A DNA stretch of 6,910 nt, from positions 1 through 6,910 of the forward strand of contig JBPCJY010000095.1 in NCBI GenBank assembly GCA_051004815.1, given 5' to 3'. Made by a program: the position numbers and the translations under genes. Positions 1-5,022 of this stretch are shown here, one piece after another; position 1 is the stretch's first letter, and each line of letters opens with the position of its first letter. Source of the DNA: JBBQXY01 sp051004815. GTDB taxonomy: Bacteria; Chloroflexota; Ktedonobacteria; Ktedonobacterales; Ktedonobacteraceae. The notes beneath the pieces were generated by a model, which worked only from the letters and a program-made list of their open reading frames with translations, was not told the DNA's origin and did no database searches.

Positions 1-9
1 ACCCCCCCC

Positions 10-40
10 AAAAAAAAGAAGGGGCAAAAAAGAAAGGGGC
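10..40. repeat. Imperfect tandem repeat, purine-rich (A6-8 GAA G4 C units)
   Basis: Two adjacent copies of an A-run, a short GA stretch, GGGG and C occupy 10-25 and 26-40. They differ only in the length of the A-run and one extra A before the G-run. They are preceded by a run of eight C (2-9). On the minus strand the repeats supply two successive pyrimidine tracts behind the terminator stem, so the array may simply be a doubled U-tract. Homopolymer lengths here are prone to sequencing error. Confidence 0.6.
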
Positions 41-96
41 AAGCGTCATGGGGGACCGGTACCTCCCCCCGCTTTTTGTTTAGCCATGACGTTGCC
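26..96 (-). terminator. Intrinsic terminator of the ABC ATPase gene, with nested hairpin
   Basis: The arms 85-96 and 38-50 are inverted repeats (GGCAACGTCATG against CATGACGCTTGCC read on the minus strand): 12 base pairs with one bulged base at 43. The stem starts directly after the ATPase stop codon (97-99). The 3' arm is followed on the minus strand by CCTTTCTTTTTT (37 down to 26), a good U-tract. The loop contains a second stem, GGGGA (51-55) with TCCCC (64-68). The inner stem is followed on the plus strand by CGCTTTTTGTTT, so it could also stop rightward transcription entering from the left edge. Pairing and T-tract are seen directly; termination is inferred. Confidence 0.8.
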
Positions 97-1206
97 TTAG
101 AAAATGGCTTTGCCAGAGTCTGTGTCAAACAGATGAATATGGGTATTATCGACGTGAAGGCGAATATTGCCGCCAGGATGTGCATCGGAGCGAGGATTGA
201 GCCGTGCTACCATCTGCTTCCCACTGGCGGTCATATAGACCAACAATTCACTGCCCAGATTTTCGACAACATCGACAGGGGCATCGATAGCAGAAACACC
301 TTGCTCGTTCGATGGAAGCAGCGCAATATCTTCCAGGTGCTCTGGACGAATACCAAAAGTGAGGTTTTTATCGGCAGAGGCTCTTGCCTGTTCAACATAA
401 AGTGGTGGAACCACAACCTGACCGATGTTTTCCAAGACAATTTTTGTGCTTTCACCATCGCTCACCACTTTGGCATTGGAGAAGAGGTTCATGGATGGAG
501 AGCCAATGAAGGCGGCCACAAAGAGGTTTGACGGATGATCATAGAGTTCTTGCGGCGCACCAAGCTGCTGAATGATACCAGCATTGAGCACGGCAATGCG
601 GCTACCCATTGTCATCGCTTCTGTCTGGTCGTGTGTCACATAGATTACCGTCGTTTGAATACGCTGATGCAGCTTAGTAATATTAGCGCGGGTTTCGACA
701 CGCAGTTTCGCATCCAGGTTTGAGAGCGGTTCGTCCATCAAGAAGACTTGCGGCTCACGCACAATGGCACGACCGAGCGCGACACGCTGACGTTGACCAC
801 CGGATAGCTCTTTAGGTTTACGCTTGAGCAATTGGTCAAGGTTGAGCAGTTCGCCAGCCTCCTCTACCCGCTTTTTAATCTGATCTTTGGGAACGTGACG
901 GAGTTTGAGACTAAAAGCCATGTTGTCGAAAACACTCATATGGGGATAGAGTGCATAGTTTTGGAAAACCATGGCGATGTCACGATCTTTAGGTGCAACG
1001 TTATTGACAATCCTGTCGTTGATGGAGATTGTGCCTTCGCTGAGTTCTTCCAAGCCGGCAATCATACGGAGACAGGTACTTTTGCCACAACCGGAGGGGC
1101 CGACCAATACGAGGAACTCTTTGTCCTTAACATCAAGGTTGATATCATGGACAATCTCAACTTTGTTGAACCGCTTGTAGACATGGTCGAATTGAACACG
1201 AGCCAT
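97..1206 (-). CDS. Sugar ABC transporter ATP-binding protein, MalK/UgpC/MsmX type
   Basis: This 369-residue protein is the cytoplasmic ATPase that powers a carbohydrate importer of the CUT1 type. Visible motifs in order are Walker A GPSGCGKST (36-44), Q-loop Q82, signature LSGGQ (134-138), Walker B VFLMDEP (154-160), D-loop SNLD (162-165) and H-loop H192. The C-terminal part carries the hallmarks of the MalK regulatory OB/TOBE region: FIGSPSMNLF (233-242) and GIRPEH (285-290). Length is typical of the family (about 360-370). The start at 1206 is chosen because the family begins with MA-x-V-x-F and AAGGAG lies 8 bases upstream; the frame stays open to a TTG at 1317, but that 37-residue extension does not look like family sequence. 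No permease or binding protein is adjacent and a strong terminator follows at once, so it is probably a monocistronic ATPase shared by several transporters, as known for MsmX; that role is inference. Confidence 0.95.
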   Translation of the reverse strand: MARVQFDHVYKRFNKVEIVHDINLDVKDKEFLVLVGPSGCGKSTCLRMIAGLEELSEGTISINDRIVNNVAPKDRDIAMVFQNYALYPHMSVFDNMAFSLKLRHVPKDQIKKRVEEAGELLNLDQLLKRKPKELSGGQRQRVALGRAIVREPQVFLMDEPLSNLDAKLRVETRANITKLHQRIQTTVIYVTHDQTEAMTMGSRIAVLNAGIIQQLGAPQELYDHPSNLFVAAFIGSPSMNLFSNAKVVSDGESTKIVLENIGQVVVPPLYVEQARASADKNLTFGIRPEHLEDIALLPSNEQGVSAIDAPVDVVENLGSELLVYMTASGKQMVARLNPRSDAHPGGNIRLHVDNTHIHLFDTDSGKAIF

Positions 1207-1214
1207 TACGGATA

Positions 1215-1220
1215 CTCCTT
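1215..1220 (-). promoter_or_regulatory. Ribosome binding site deciding the ATPase start
   Basis: AAGGAG on the minus strand stands 8 bases before the ATG at 1206. It favours the short 369-residue form over the upstream TTG at 1317. Confidence 0.8.
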
Positions 1221-1397
1221 TGCGCTCTCGCTCCAGGCACATCTTCAGATGTAACGCTGCAGCATTTTCAAATAGAAGAGCTTCGCTTGGTGTCCACGAT
1301 GCAATTGACTGTGCCAATTGGGAGTCATCGGGACCTCTTCACGTCCTGTTCACCGCTATGCTCTCAACTGAGACAGCAATAAACAAACGCTTGCTAG

Positions 1398-1426
1398 AGC
1401 ATAACATAGAAATCGCGAAAAAGCAA
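1398..1426 (-). promoter_or_regulatory. Possible promoter of the ABC ATPase gene
   Basis: On the minus strand TTGCTT (1426-1421) and TATGCT (1403-1398) are separated by 17 bases. The matches to sigma70 consensus are only 3/6 and 4/6, so this is the best candidate I found in the region rather than a convincing promoter. Confidence 0.25.
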
Positions 1427-1468
1427 AACGATTGCAATTTTTCTAACGGTTGCGAGGAGCATCATCAA

Positions 1469-1498
1469 TTGACGCGAAGCCTTGCAGCATCGTAAGAT
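1469..1498 (+). promoter_or_regulatory. Possible promoter of the dehydrogenase gene cluster
   Basis: TTGACG (1469-1474, 5/6 match to the -35 consensus) is followed after 18 bases by TAAGAT (1493-1498, 4/6). A start site near 1505 would place the inverted repeat at 1505-1528 at the very beginning of the transcript. An alternative -10, TATACT (1524-1529, 5/6), sits inside the right arm of that repeat but lacks a good -35. Confidence 0.4.
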
Positions 1499-1504
1499 CA
1501 AACG

Positions 1505-1528
1505 GTATAGTGTGTAACACATGTATAC
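1505..1528. promoter_or_regulatory. Candidate operator: interrupted inverted repeat before the dehydrogenase gene
   Basis: The outer arms are GTATA (1505-1509) and TATAC (1524-1528). The inner arms are TGTGT (1511-1515) and ACACA (1517-1521), centred on A1516. Ten base pairs are therefore symmetric over 24 bases, broken only by one unmatched base on the left and two on the right. Its size, symmetry and position between promoter and start codon are typical of a dimeric repressor site (TetR or GntR class sites look like this). No regulator gene is in the window, so the binding protein is unknown. Confidence 0.5.
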
Positions 1529-1567
1529 TGCTTGATGTTTTTATTGCAGGAGAGGAGCTGTTATTAC

Positions 1568-2383
1568 ATGGCTTTGAAGAATTTTGCGGGAGCAGTTGCG
1601 GTCATAACGGGTGGAGCAAGCGGCATCGGTTATGCCACGGCCCAGGCTCTACGTGCCAAAGGGACGCATGTTGTCCTGGCTGATATCAATAGCCAGGGAT
1701 TGCAACAGGCAGAGGAGCGATTACATCAACACACCCCGGAAGCAACGGGTTCTATTTTAAGCGTAGCCACCGATGTCACCAGCGAAGAGCAAGTCCAGGC
1801 GCTTATGCACCAGGCGGTCGATACTTTTGGACGCATCGACCTGGTTGTCACCTGTGCGGGTGTAGGTAATGGTGGTGTTATTGATCAGTTTACAGCAGCG
1901 CAGATGCAACTGATGATGAACATCAACTTCATGGGGACATACAACTGCGTGCGAGCGGCTCTGCCCAGCATGCGCCAGGAACACGGTGGCCATTTCGTCT
2001 TTCTCAGTTCCGTGGCGGGCAAACTCGGTGCTGCCTATCTTACCGGCTATTGCGCCTCTAAATGGGCGATACGTGGTTTTTCAACGGCCCTACGGGTGGA
2101 ACTGCATGGCACGGGTATAGGAGTGACAACTGTCTATCCAGCATGGGTAGAAACGCCGATGATTCACCAAGACGAGGCGGCGATGAAGCATCTCAATGTT
2201 GTAGCATTGCTCACGGCAGATCAGGTAGCCGCCGAGATACTACAAGCAGTAATGGAGGATAGACGCGACTTGACGCTCGCTCCCAATCCAGATATCGCCG
2301 TCATCATAGAGATTATGAAAACAGACCCCGATAAGGCCGAGCGGCTAGCAGGAGAAGCCTTTGTCCAAACGAGAGGTTGGTAG
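1568..2383 (+). CDS. Short-chain dehydrogenase/reductase (classical SDR)
   Basis: This 271-residue Rossmann-fold oxidoreductase should interconvert an alcohol and a carbonyl using NAD(P)(H) in the cytoplasm. Seen in order: cofactor loop TGGASGIG (14-21), an acidic residue D39 at the end of the second strand (which in the family favours NAD(H)), CAGVG (96-100) in place of the usual NNAG, N118, the catalytic triad S148, Y161 and K165 (YxxxK, Ser 13 residues before Tyr as usual), and PAWVETPM (191-198), the usual P-x-x-V-x-T-P loop. All catalytic residues are present. The start at 1568 follows a purine-rich AGGAGAGGAG (1548-1557); a TTG at 1532 would add MMFLLQERSCYY, encoded by the ribosome binding site itself, and is rejected. 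It is the first gene of a rightward group with an oxygenase 56 bases downstream. The substrate cannot be read from the sequence. Confidence 0.93.
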   Translation: MALKNFAGAVAVITGGASGIGYATAQALRAKGTHVVLADINSQGLQQAEERLHQHTPEATGSILSVATDVTSEEQVQALMHQAVDTFGRIDLVVTCAGVGNGGVIDQFTAAQMQLMMNINFMGTYNCVRAALPSMRQEHGGHFVFLSSVAGKLGAAYLTGYCASKWAIRGFSTALRVELHGTGIGVTTVYPAWVETPMIHQDEAAMKHLNVVALLTADQVAAEILQAVMEDRRDLTLAPNPDIAVIIEIMKTDPDKAERLAGEAFVQTRGW

Positions 2384-2439
2384 TACTAACCAATTGTCGT
2401 TATGGACATTCATCGAATCATAGCTAGAACAGGCAAGTA

Positions 2440-3279
2440 ATGAAGGATTATGGCTTATACGGTCCTGGGAGTGCCACCTGGAAAATTGCCAGTGAAATAG
2501 TGATTACACTGGGTGGCACTCGCGCTGTGCTCATGCAAATTGCGCATCCCCTGGTAGCAACCGGAGTATGTGAGCACAGCAGTTACATGGCCGATCCATT
2601 GAGTCGCATGGACAGAACCTTTGTGTTGGGCCAAAAGATTACTTTTGGTTCACATCCTCTGGCACACGAAGCCGCCCGAACCATTAATCGGCTGCATACG
2701 CATGTCCACGGCACACTGCCGGAGCAAGCGGGGAGCTTTGCAGGTGGCACACAGTATAAAGCACGCGACCCCGAACTCTTGCTCTGGGTGCATGCCACCT
2801 TGATCGATACCATTTTATCTACCTACCAGCTTTTCATCGGACCACTGAGCGCGGAAGAGCAAGACCAATACTATCAGGAATCAAAGACGCTCGTACACCT
2901 ACTAGGTCTCGCTCCACAAGCTATGCCCGCGACGGTAGAGGACTTGCAACAGTATGTCAATGAAATGGTCAAGAGTGATAAGCTGGCGGCCACTCCGCAG
3001 TCAAGGCAACTTGCCCAGCACATACTCTTTCCTCGTACACACGCGCTATTGCGTCCATTCCTCCACCTGAATACACAAGTTACCTGTGCGTTGCTCCCGC
3101 CACCCATACGCGAAATTTTTGGCTTAGAATGGAGTTCAACACAGCAACACATCTTTGATCTCTCCGCTCGTGGACTGCGTCTGATAGTTCCACGTCTGCC
3201 AATGAACATGCGCATGTTGCCAATTACGAGGCGTTTGATGGGGGTGGGAGAAGCGGGACGACGGCGGCATACTGCATAA
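2440..3279 (+). CDS. MpaB/DUF2236-family oxygenase
   Basis: This 279-residue protein matches the DUF2236 family, which includes fungal MpaB (oxidative cleavage of a farnesyl side chain) and the latex-clearing rubber oxygenase Lcp, a b-type haem enzyme. Visible family features: YGLYGPGSATW (4-14), RAVLMQIAHPLVATGV (28-43) with H36, EHSSY (45-49) with H46, R80, LHTHVHG (85-91), the Y-x-A-x-D-P-E-LL-WVHATL stretch (106-121) with H118, and LPxxxxDLQQYV-like sequence around 162-173. Length is normal (about 280). H118 lies in the family's most conserved segment and is a candidate haem ligand; I infer this from the motif only. There is no signal peptide or obvious membrane span. The basic tail RRRHTA ends the protein. 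The Shine-Dalgarno is weak (AGG about 7 bases upstream), consistent with translation in an operon behind the dehydrogenase. Substrate unknown. Confidence 0.85.
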   Translation: MKDYGLYGPGSATWKIASEIVITLGGTRAVLMQIAHPLVATGVCEHSSYMADPLSRMDRTFVLGQKITFGSHPLAHEAARTINRLHTHVHGTLPEQAGSFAGGTQYKARDPELLLWVHATLIDTILSTYQLFIGPLSAEEQDQYYQESKTLVHLLGLAPQAMPATVEDLQQYVNEMVKSDKLAATPQSRQLAQHILFPRTHALLRPFLHLNTQVTCALLPPPIREIFGLEWSSTQQHIFDLSARGLRLIVPRLPMNMRMLPITRRLMGVGEAGRRRHTA

Positions 3280-3291
3280 CTGACGCAAAAT

Positions 3292-3320
3292 TTGCTATTA
3301 TCTTTCTATAGAGGTATCTA
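3292..3320 (+). promoter_or_regulatory. Weak promoter candidate before the VOC gene
   Basis: TTGCTA (3292-3297) and TATCTA (3315-3320) are spaced by 17 bases in an AT-rich gap. The -10 match is only 3/6. It may give the VOC gene a second, internal start of transcription, but co-transcription from upstream is equally possible. Confidence 0.2.
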
Positions 3321-3341
3321 TTAGAAAGGGTTTGTTCTATT

Positions 3342-4199
3342 ATGTGGCATCAGACAGCAGAAACGCAAAAAGCGGGAACAACAAACGCCATCCCTCTCAC
3401 ATTAGAAGTCAATGGAAAACCATACGCAGTGGAGGTCAATCCGCAGGAAATTTTTCATGAGGCACTTGAGCACGCGCTACCCACAGGTCTATTAGTGGGG
3501 CATCGCATTCGTATTAGCACTCCTCAAGGAGACGAGGTCTTCCCCGATATGTTCATTGGCGAGAGTGTGACTCATTTTCAGACAGAGACATTTCGTGTTG
3601 AAGCGATGCCGTTGAGCGAGGCTACGGCACAGGCGGGTCAGCAAACCTGGACGAATTTTGGCTTTGATCACCTGGCGGTCACATTCGCGGACAGGGCCGA
3701 TGCTGTAGCTTTTTTTAGCGAGGTGTTGGGCATGACGATTGTGCGCGATGATCGTCACCAAACAGTGCTGACCACCGGCAATGTCGCCCTCTTCTGCTTT
3801 GATGCTGAGAAAGCACCACTCTCAGATGGACTACCCAGTCGCTGGCACCACATTGGCTTTGTGGTGGACAACCTTGATGCTGCCTACCATCACCTGGCTC
3901 ATCATGCACAATTGCGCCGTGAGCGTGCAGACAATGCGGGCAATGGTTCTGGCTCCATTGCCTCCGATTTCACATTGTTAGAGCGCAATGAACGCTGGTC
4001 GCTGTATTGCCATTATCGCAATGGCGATACAAGCCTGATGATTCAACTGTCGGAGATCAAGCCAGAAAATAGAGGCTTTGCCAATCCGCGTCACTTCTCC
4101 GACCATATGTATGATTATCTCAGTGGTCGCTACGGTGTCCGCTTTCCTGAAGAGTCAGAAAAATTAATGGGAGACGACGCCAGAGACGAAGAAAGCTAA
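3342..4199 (+). CDS. VOC (glyoxalase/dioxygenase-fold) protein with ferredoxin-like N-terminal domain
   Basis: This 285-residue protein has two parts. Residues 105-240 form a VOC domain of two beta-alpha-beta-beta-beta modules: the first runs from NFGFDHLAVTF (105-115) through AFFSEVLGM (123-131), the second from WHHIGFVVDNLDAAYHHL (168-185) to SLMIQLSE (231-238). H110 and H169 or H170 are at the usual metal positions. The usual final Glu appears replaced by Q235, with E238 nearby, so metal binding is uncertain. Residues 17-90 begin with LTLEVNGKPYAVEVNPQE (19-36), which resembles the start of [2Fe-2S] ferredoxin domains of the xanthine dehydrogenase/CoxS type, yet no cysteine occurs before C152. 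The acidic tail ends DDARDEES. AAAGGG lies 11 bases before the ATG. It is the third gene of the rightward cluster and its 3' end overlaps a leftward small gene. VOC membership is firm; the reaction is unknown. Confidence 0.82.
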   Translation: MWHQTAETQKAGTTNAIPLTLEVNGKPYAVEVNPQEIFHEALEHALPTGLLVGHRIRISTPQGDEVFPDMFIGESVTHFQTETFRVEAMPLSEATAQAGQQTWTNFGFDHLAVTFADRADAVAFFSEVLGMTIVRDDRHQTVLTTGNVALFCFDAEKAPLSDGLPSRWHHIGFVVDNLDAAYHHLAHHAQLRRERADNAGNGSGSIASDFTLLERNERWSLYCHYRNGDTSLMIQLSEIKPENRGFANPRHFSDHMYDYLSGRYGVRFPEESEKLMGDDARDEES

Positions 4200-4322
4200 G
4201 ATAATCATCCAACTAATCACAAAGGCAATCAGTATGCGTATAGCAACCCCTGAAAGTAACCAGGAAAGGCGTCGTGAAGTCTTCGAGGTAGATACTTGAG
4301 CGTTGATTCCGTTCGTAGCCAT
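4164..4322 (-). CDS. Probable small single-span membrane protein, 52 residues
   Basis: I do not recognise a family. The 52-residue frame starts MATNGINAQVSTSKTSRRLS and then runs into a long hydrophobic stretch (about residues 21-50: WLLSGVAIRI then LIAFVISWMIILAFFVSGVV), interrupted only by R29, ending SH. This suggests one membrane helix at about 30-50, with the basic KTSRR segment on the cytoplasmic side. Support for a real gene: GGAG (4332-4335) lies exactly 9 bases before the ATG, the hydrophobic pattern is coherent, and it fills an otherwise empty gap. The last 36 bases overlap the end of the VOC gene on the other strand. The frame extends to 4409, but the upstream part is unlike protein and crosses a hairpin. 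It lies 139 bases downstream of the DUF971 gene in the same direction, with no clear terminator between, so the two may share a transcript. Confidence 0.5.
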   Translation of the reverse strand: MATNGINAQVSTSKTSRRLSWLLSGVAIRILIAFVISWMIILAFFVSGVVSH

Positions 4323-4461
4323 AATAAAGCACTCCAATTTTCTCTTTCTGCTTCCTGTGTGGAAAATGATGCAGGAAGCAGTCGTATCAGCATCATCCAT
4401 TAGATACAACGGCTTTTGCTAGAGAAATTTAACATGGGGTACCATTTAGCTTATTTTTGGC
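4200..4461. other. Gap between the VOC and DUF971 genes
   Basis: Apart from the small membrane gene that covers 4164-4322 on the minus strand and the stem-loop at 4348-4381, I see nothing in 4382-4461: no T-tract-backed hairpin ends either the VOC or the DUF971 transcript. A short ATGG/CCAT hairpin around 4434-4445 is too weak to count. Confidence 0.5.
4348..4381. repeat. Perfect 10-bp stem-loop ahead of the small membrane gene
   Basis: CTGCTTCCTG (4348-4357) and CAGGAAGCAG (4372-4381) are perfect inverted repeats around a 14-base loop. No T-tract follows on either strand, so it is not a canonical intrinsic terminator. On the minus strand it sits 12 bases before the GGAG of the small membrane gene, in its leader. 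On the plus strand it follows the VOC gene and could protect that mRNA's 3' end. Confidence 0.7.
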
Positions 4462-4809
4462 CTATTTGTTTGCCCTATTTGAGCGACATTGCTCACATTC
4501 GCAGCTTGCACGCAATTTTTCGTAGGTGTAGATGCCCGTTTTATGGCCATCCTCCCAGATTGGCATGAGGCCATAACGCCCGACTGGCTCGATATTGACC
4601 AGCGTTGTCTCTTCGACACTGAGACGTTGTTTGTTCTGTAACATACCTGGCTGGCCACCTTCTCCGGCGCACCATGCACAGGGACATGCCCAGCGTAAAG
4701 CTTCCCAGCCATGGATACTTTCGTGTTCATCGCTCCAACTCAAGATCAATTGTCGGTTCTCTTCGTCTAATAAAAACGATGTTGGTGCAGGATGGTTATA
4801 TTGACTCAT
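4462..4809 (-). CDS. DUF971 / gamma-butyrobetaine hydroxylase N-terminal-like protein
   Basis: This 115-residue protein is a stand-alone DUF971 (GBBH-like N-terminal) domain. Visible features: a strand-rich start with LILSWSDEHESIHGWEALRW (21-40), CPCAWC (42-47), TTLVNIEPVGRYGLMPIW (68-85), then WEDGHKTGIYTYEKLR (85-100). In human gamma-butyrobetaine hydroxylase the equivalent domain binds zinc through three cysteines spaced C-x-C-x-x-C and a later histidine; C42, C44, C47 and H89 match that pattern here. A second C-x-C-x-x-C, CECEQC (103-108), follows near the C-terminus. There is no catalytic oxygenase domain, so it is not itself a hydroxylase. DUF971 proteins in bacteria are often linked to Fe-S cluster assembly factors (Mrp/ApbC), but none is adjacent here. 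AAGGA lies about 8-9 bases before the ATG at 4809, and a good promoter lies upstream. Role inferred: small metal-binding or protein-interaction factor. Confidence 0.88.
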   Translation of the reverse strand: MSQYNHPAPTSFLLDEENRQLILSWSDEHESIHGWEALRWACPCAWCAGEGGQPGMLQNKQRLSVEETTLVNIEPVGRYGLMPIWEDGHKTGIYTYEKLRASCECEQCRSNRANK

Positions 4810-4860
4810 TCATTCAGTTCCTTCAGTTGGTAACGGTATAAAAAGCCATAAGGCATACAT

Positions 4861-4889
4861 ATTATATCCCTTTCTGGTAGTGCAGTCTA
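4861..4889 (-). promoter_or_regulatory. Sigma70-type promoter of the DUF971 gene
   Basis: On the minus strand TAGACT (4889-4884, 4/6) and a perfect TATAAT (4866-4861) are separated by 17 bases. The transcript would start near 4854, giving a leader of about 45 bases with AAGGA close to its end. Confidence 0.7.
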
Positions 4890-4940
4890 TCGTTTTGTTA
4901 CCGCTCTGTTTTTTTCACGTTTTAGGGAATAGACAGGCGT

Positions 4941-4949
4941 TGATATAAT
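4941..4949 (+). promoter_or_regulatory. Extended -10 promoter of the pentapeptide-repeat gene
   Basis: TGATATAAT is a perfect extended -10 (TG-n-TATAAT, hexamer 4944-4949). The -35 position (around 4920-4926, TTTAGG) is poor, as is common for extended -10 promoters. Transcription would start near 4956, about 67 bases before the ATG at 5023. Confidence 0.65.
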
Positions 4950-5022
4950 AGAGAAGAAACGGACCCGCAGGGGCATTATTGGCAGTAACAACAAGCTAGA
5001 ACGTTTGGAGTGGCATGCTATT

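Larger units (their letters stand above)
1207..1567. other. Gene-free divergent intergenic region, 361 bases
   Basis: This stretch separates the leftward ATPase from the rightward dehydrogenase. It holds the ribosome binding sites of both genes, a weak leftward promoter candidate (1398-1426), a rightward promoter candidate (1469-1498), and an inverted repeat overlapping a possible -10 (1505-1529). Open frames crossing it have low-complexity, Arg/Ser-rich translations and no family resemblance. If the leftward promoter is right, the ATPase mRNA has a leader of nearly 190 bases. I could not fit a known riboswitch or T-box to it. Confidence 0.6.

Noticed and set aside
76..1254. Several rightward frames (76-531, 535-723, 832-1254, 971-1180)
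   Set aside because: They lie antisense to the ATPase gene and have no family resemblance; typical shadow frames of a conserved gene.
1207..1317. N-terminal extension of the ATPase to a TTG at 1317
   Set aside because: The added 37 residues do not resemble the family, and the ATG at 1206 has AAGGAG at ideal distance.
1318..1380. Possible T-box or attenuator in the ATPase leader
   Set aside because: Only a 4-bp GGAC/GTCC stem is found; no T-box signature and no terminator before the gene.
1532..1567. TTG or ATG starts upstream of the dehydrogenase ATG
   Set aside because: The extra residues are encoded by the purine-rich ribosome binding site itself; SDRs start close to the Rossmann strand as with the start at 1568.
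1220..1683. Rightward frames crossing the 1207-1567 gap
   Set aside because: Low-complexity Arg/Ser/Cys-rich translations, no ribosome binding site, and one runs out of frame into the dehydrogenase.
2384..2439. Internal promoter between dehydrogenase and oxygenase
   Set aside because: TTGTCG at 2394 has no acceptable -10 at 16-19 bases; co-transcription is simpler.
4323..4409. Longer form of the small membrane protein starting at 4409
   Set aside because: The added residues cross the perfect hairpin and have no ribosome binding site, unlike the ATG at 4322.
4829..4902. GGTAAC / GTTACC inverted repeat in the divergent promoter region
   Set aside because: Only 6 bases match, over 60 bases apart; expected by chance.
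5005..5022. TTG start of the pentapeptide protein at 5005
   Set aside because: The TTG overlaps the GGAG that would serve the ATG at 5023, and the added MEWHAI would precede the membrane helix without purpose.
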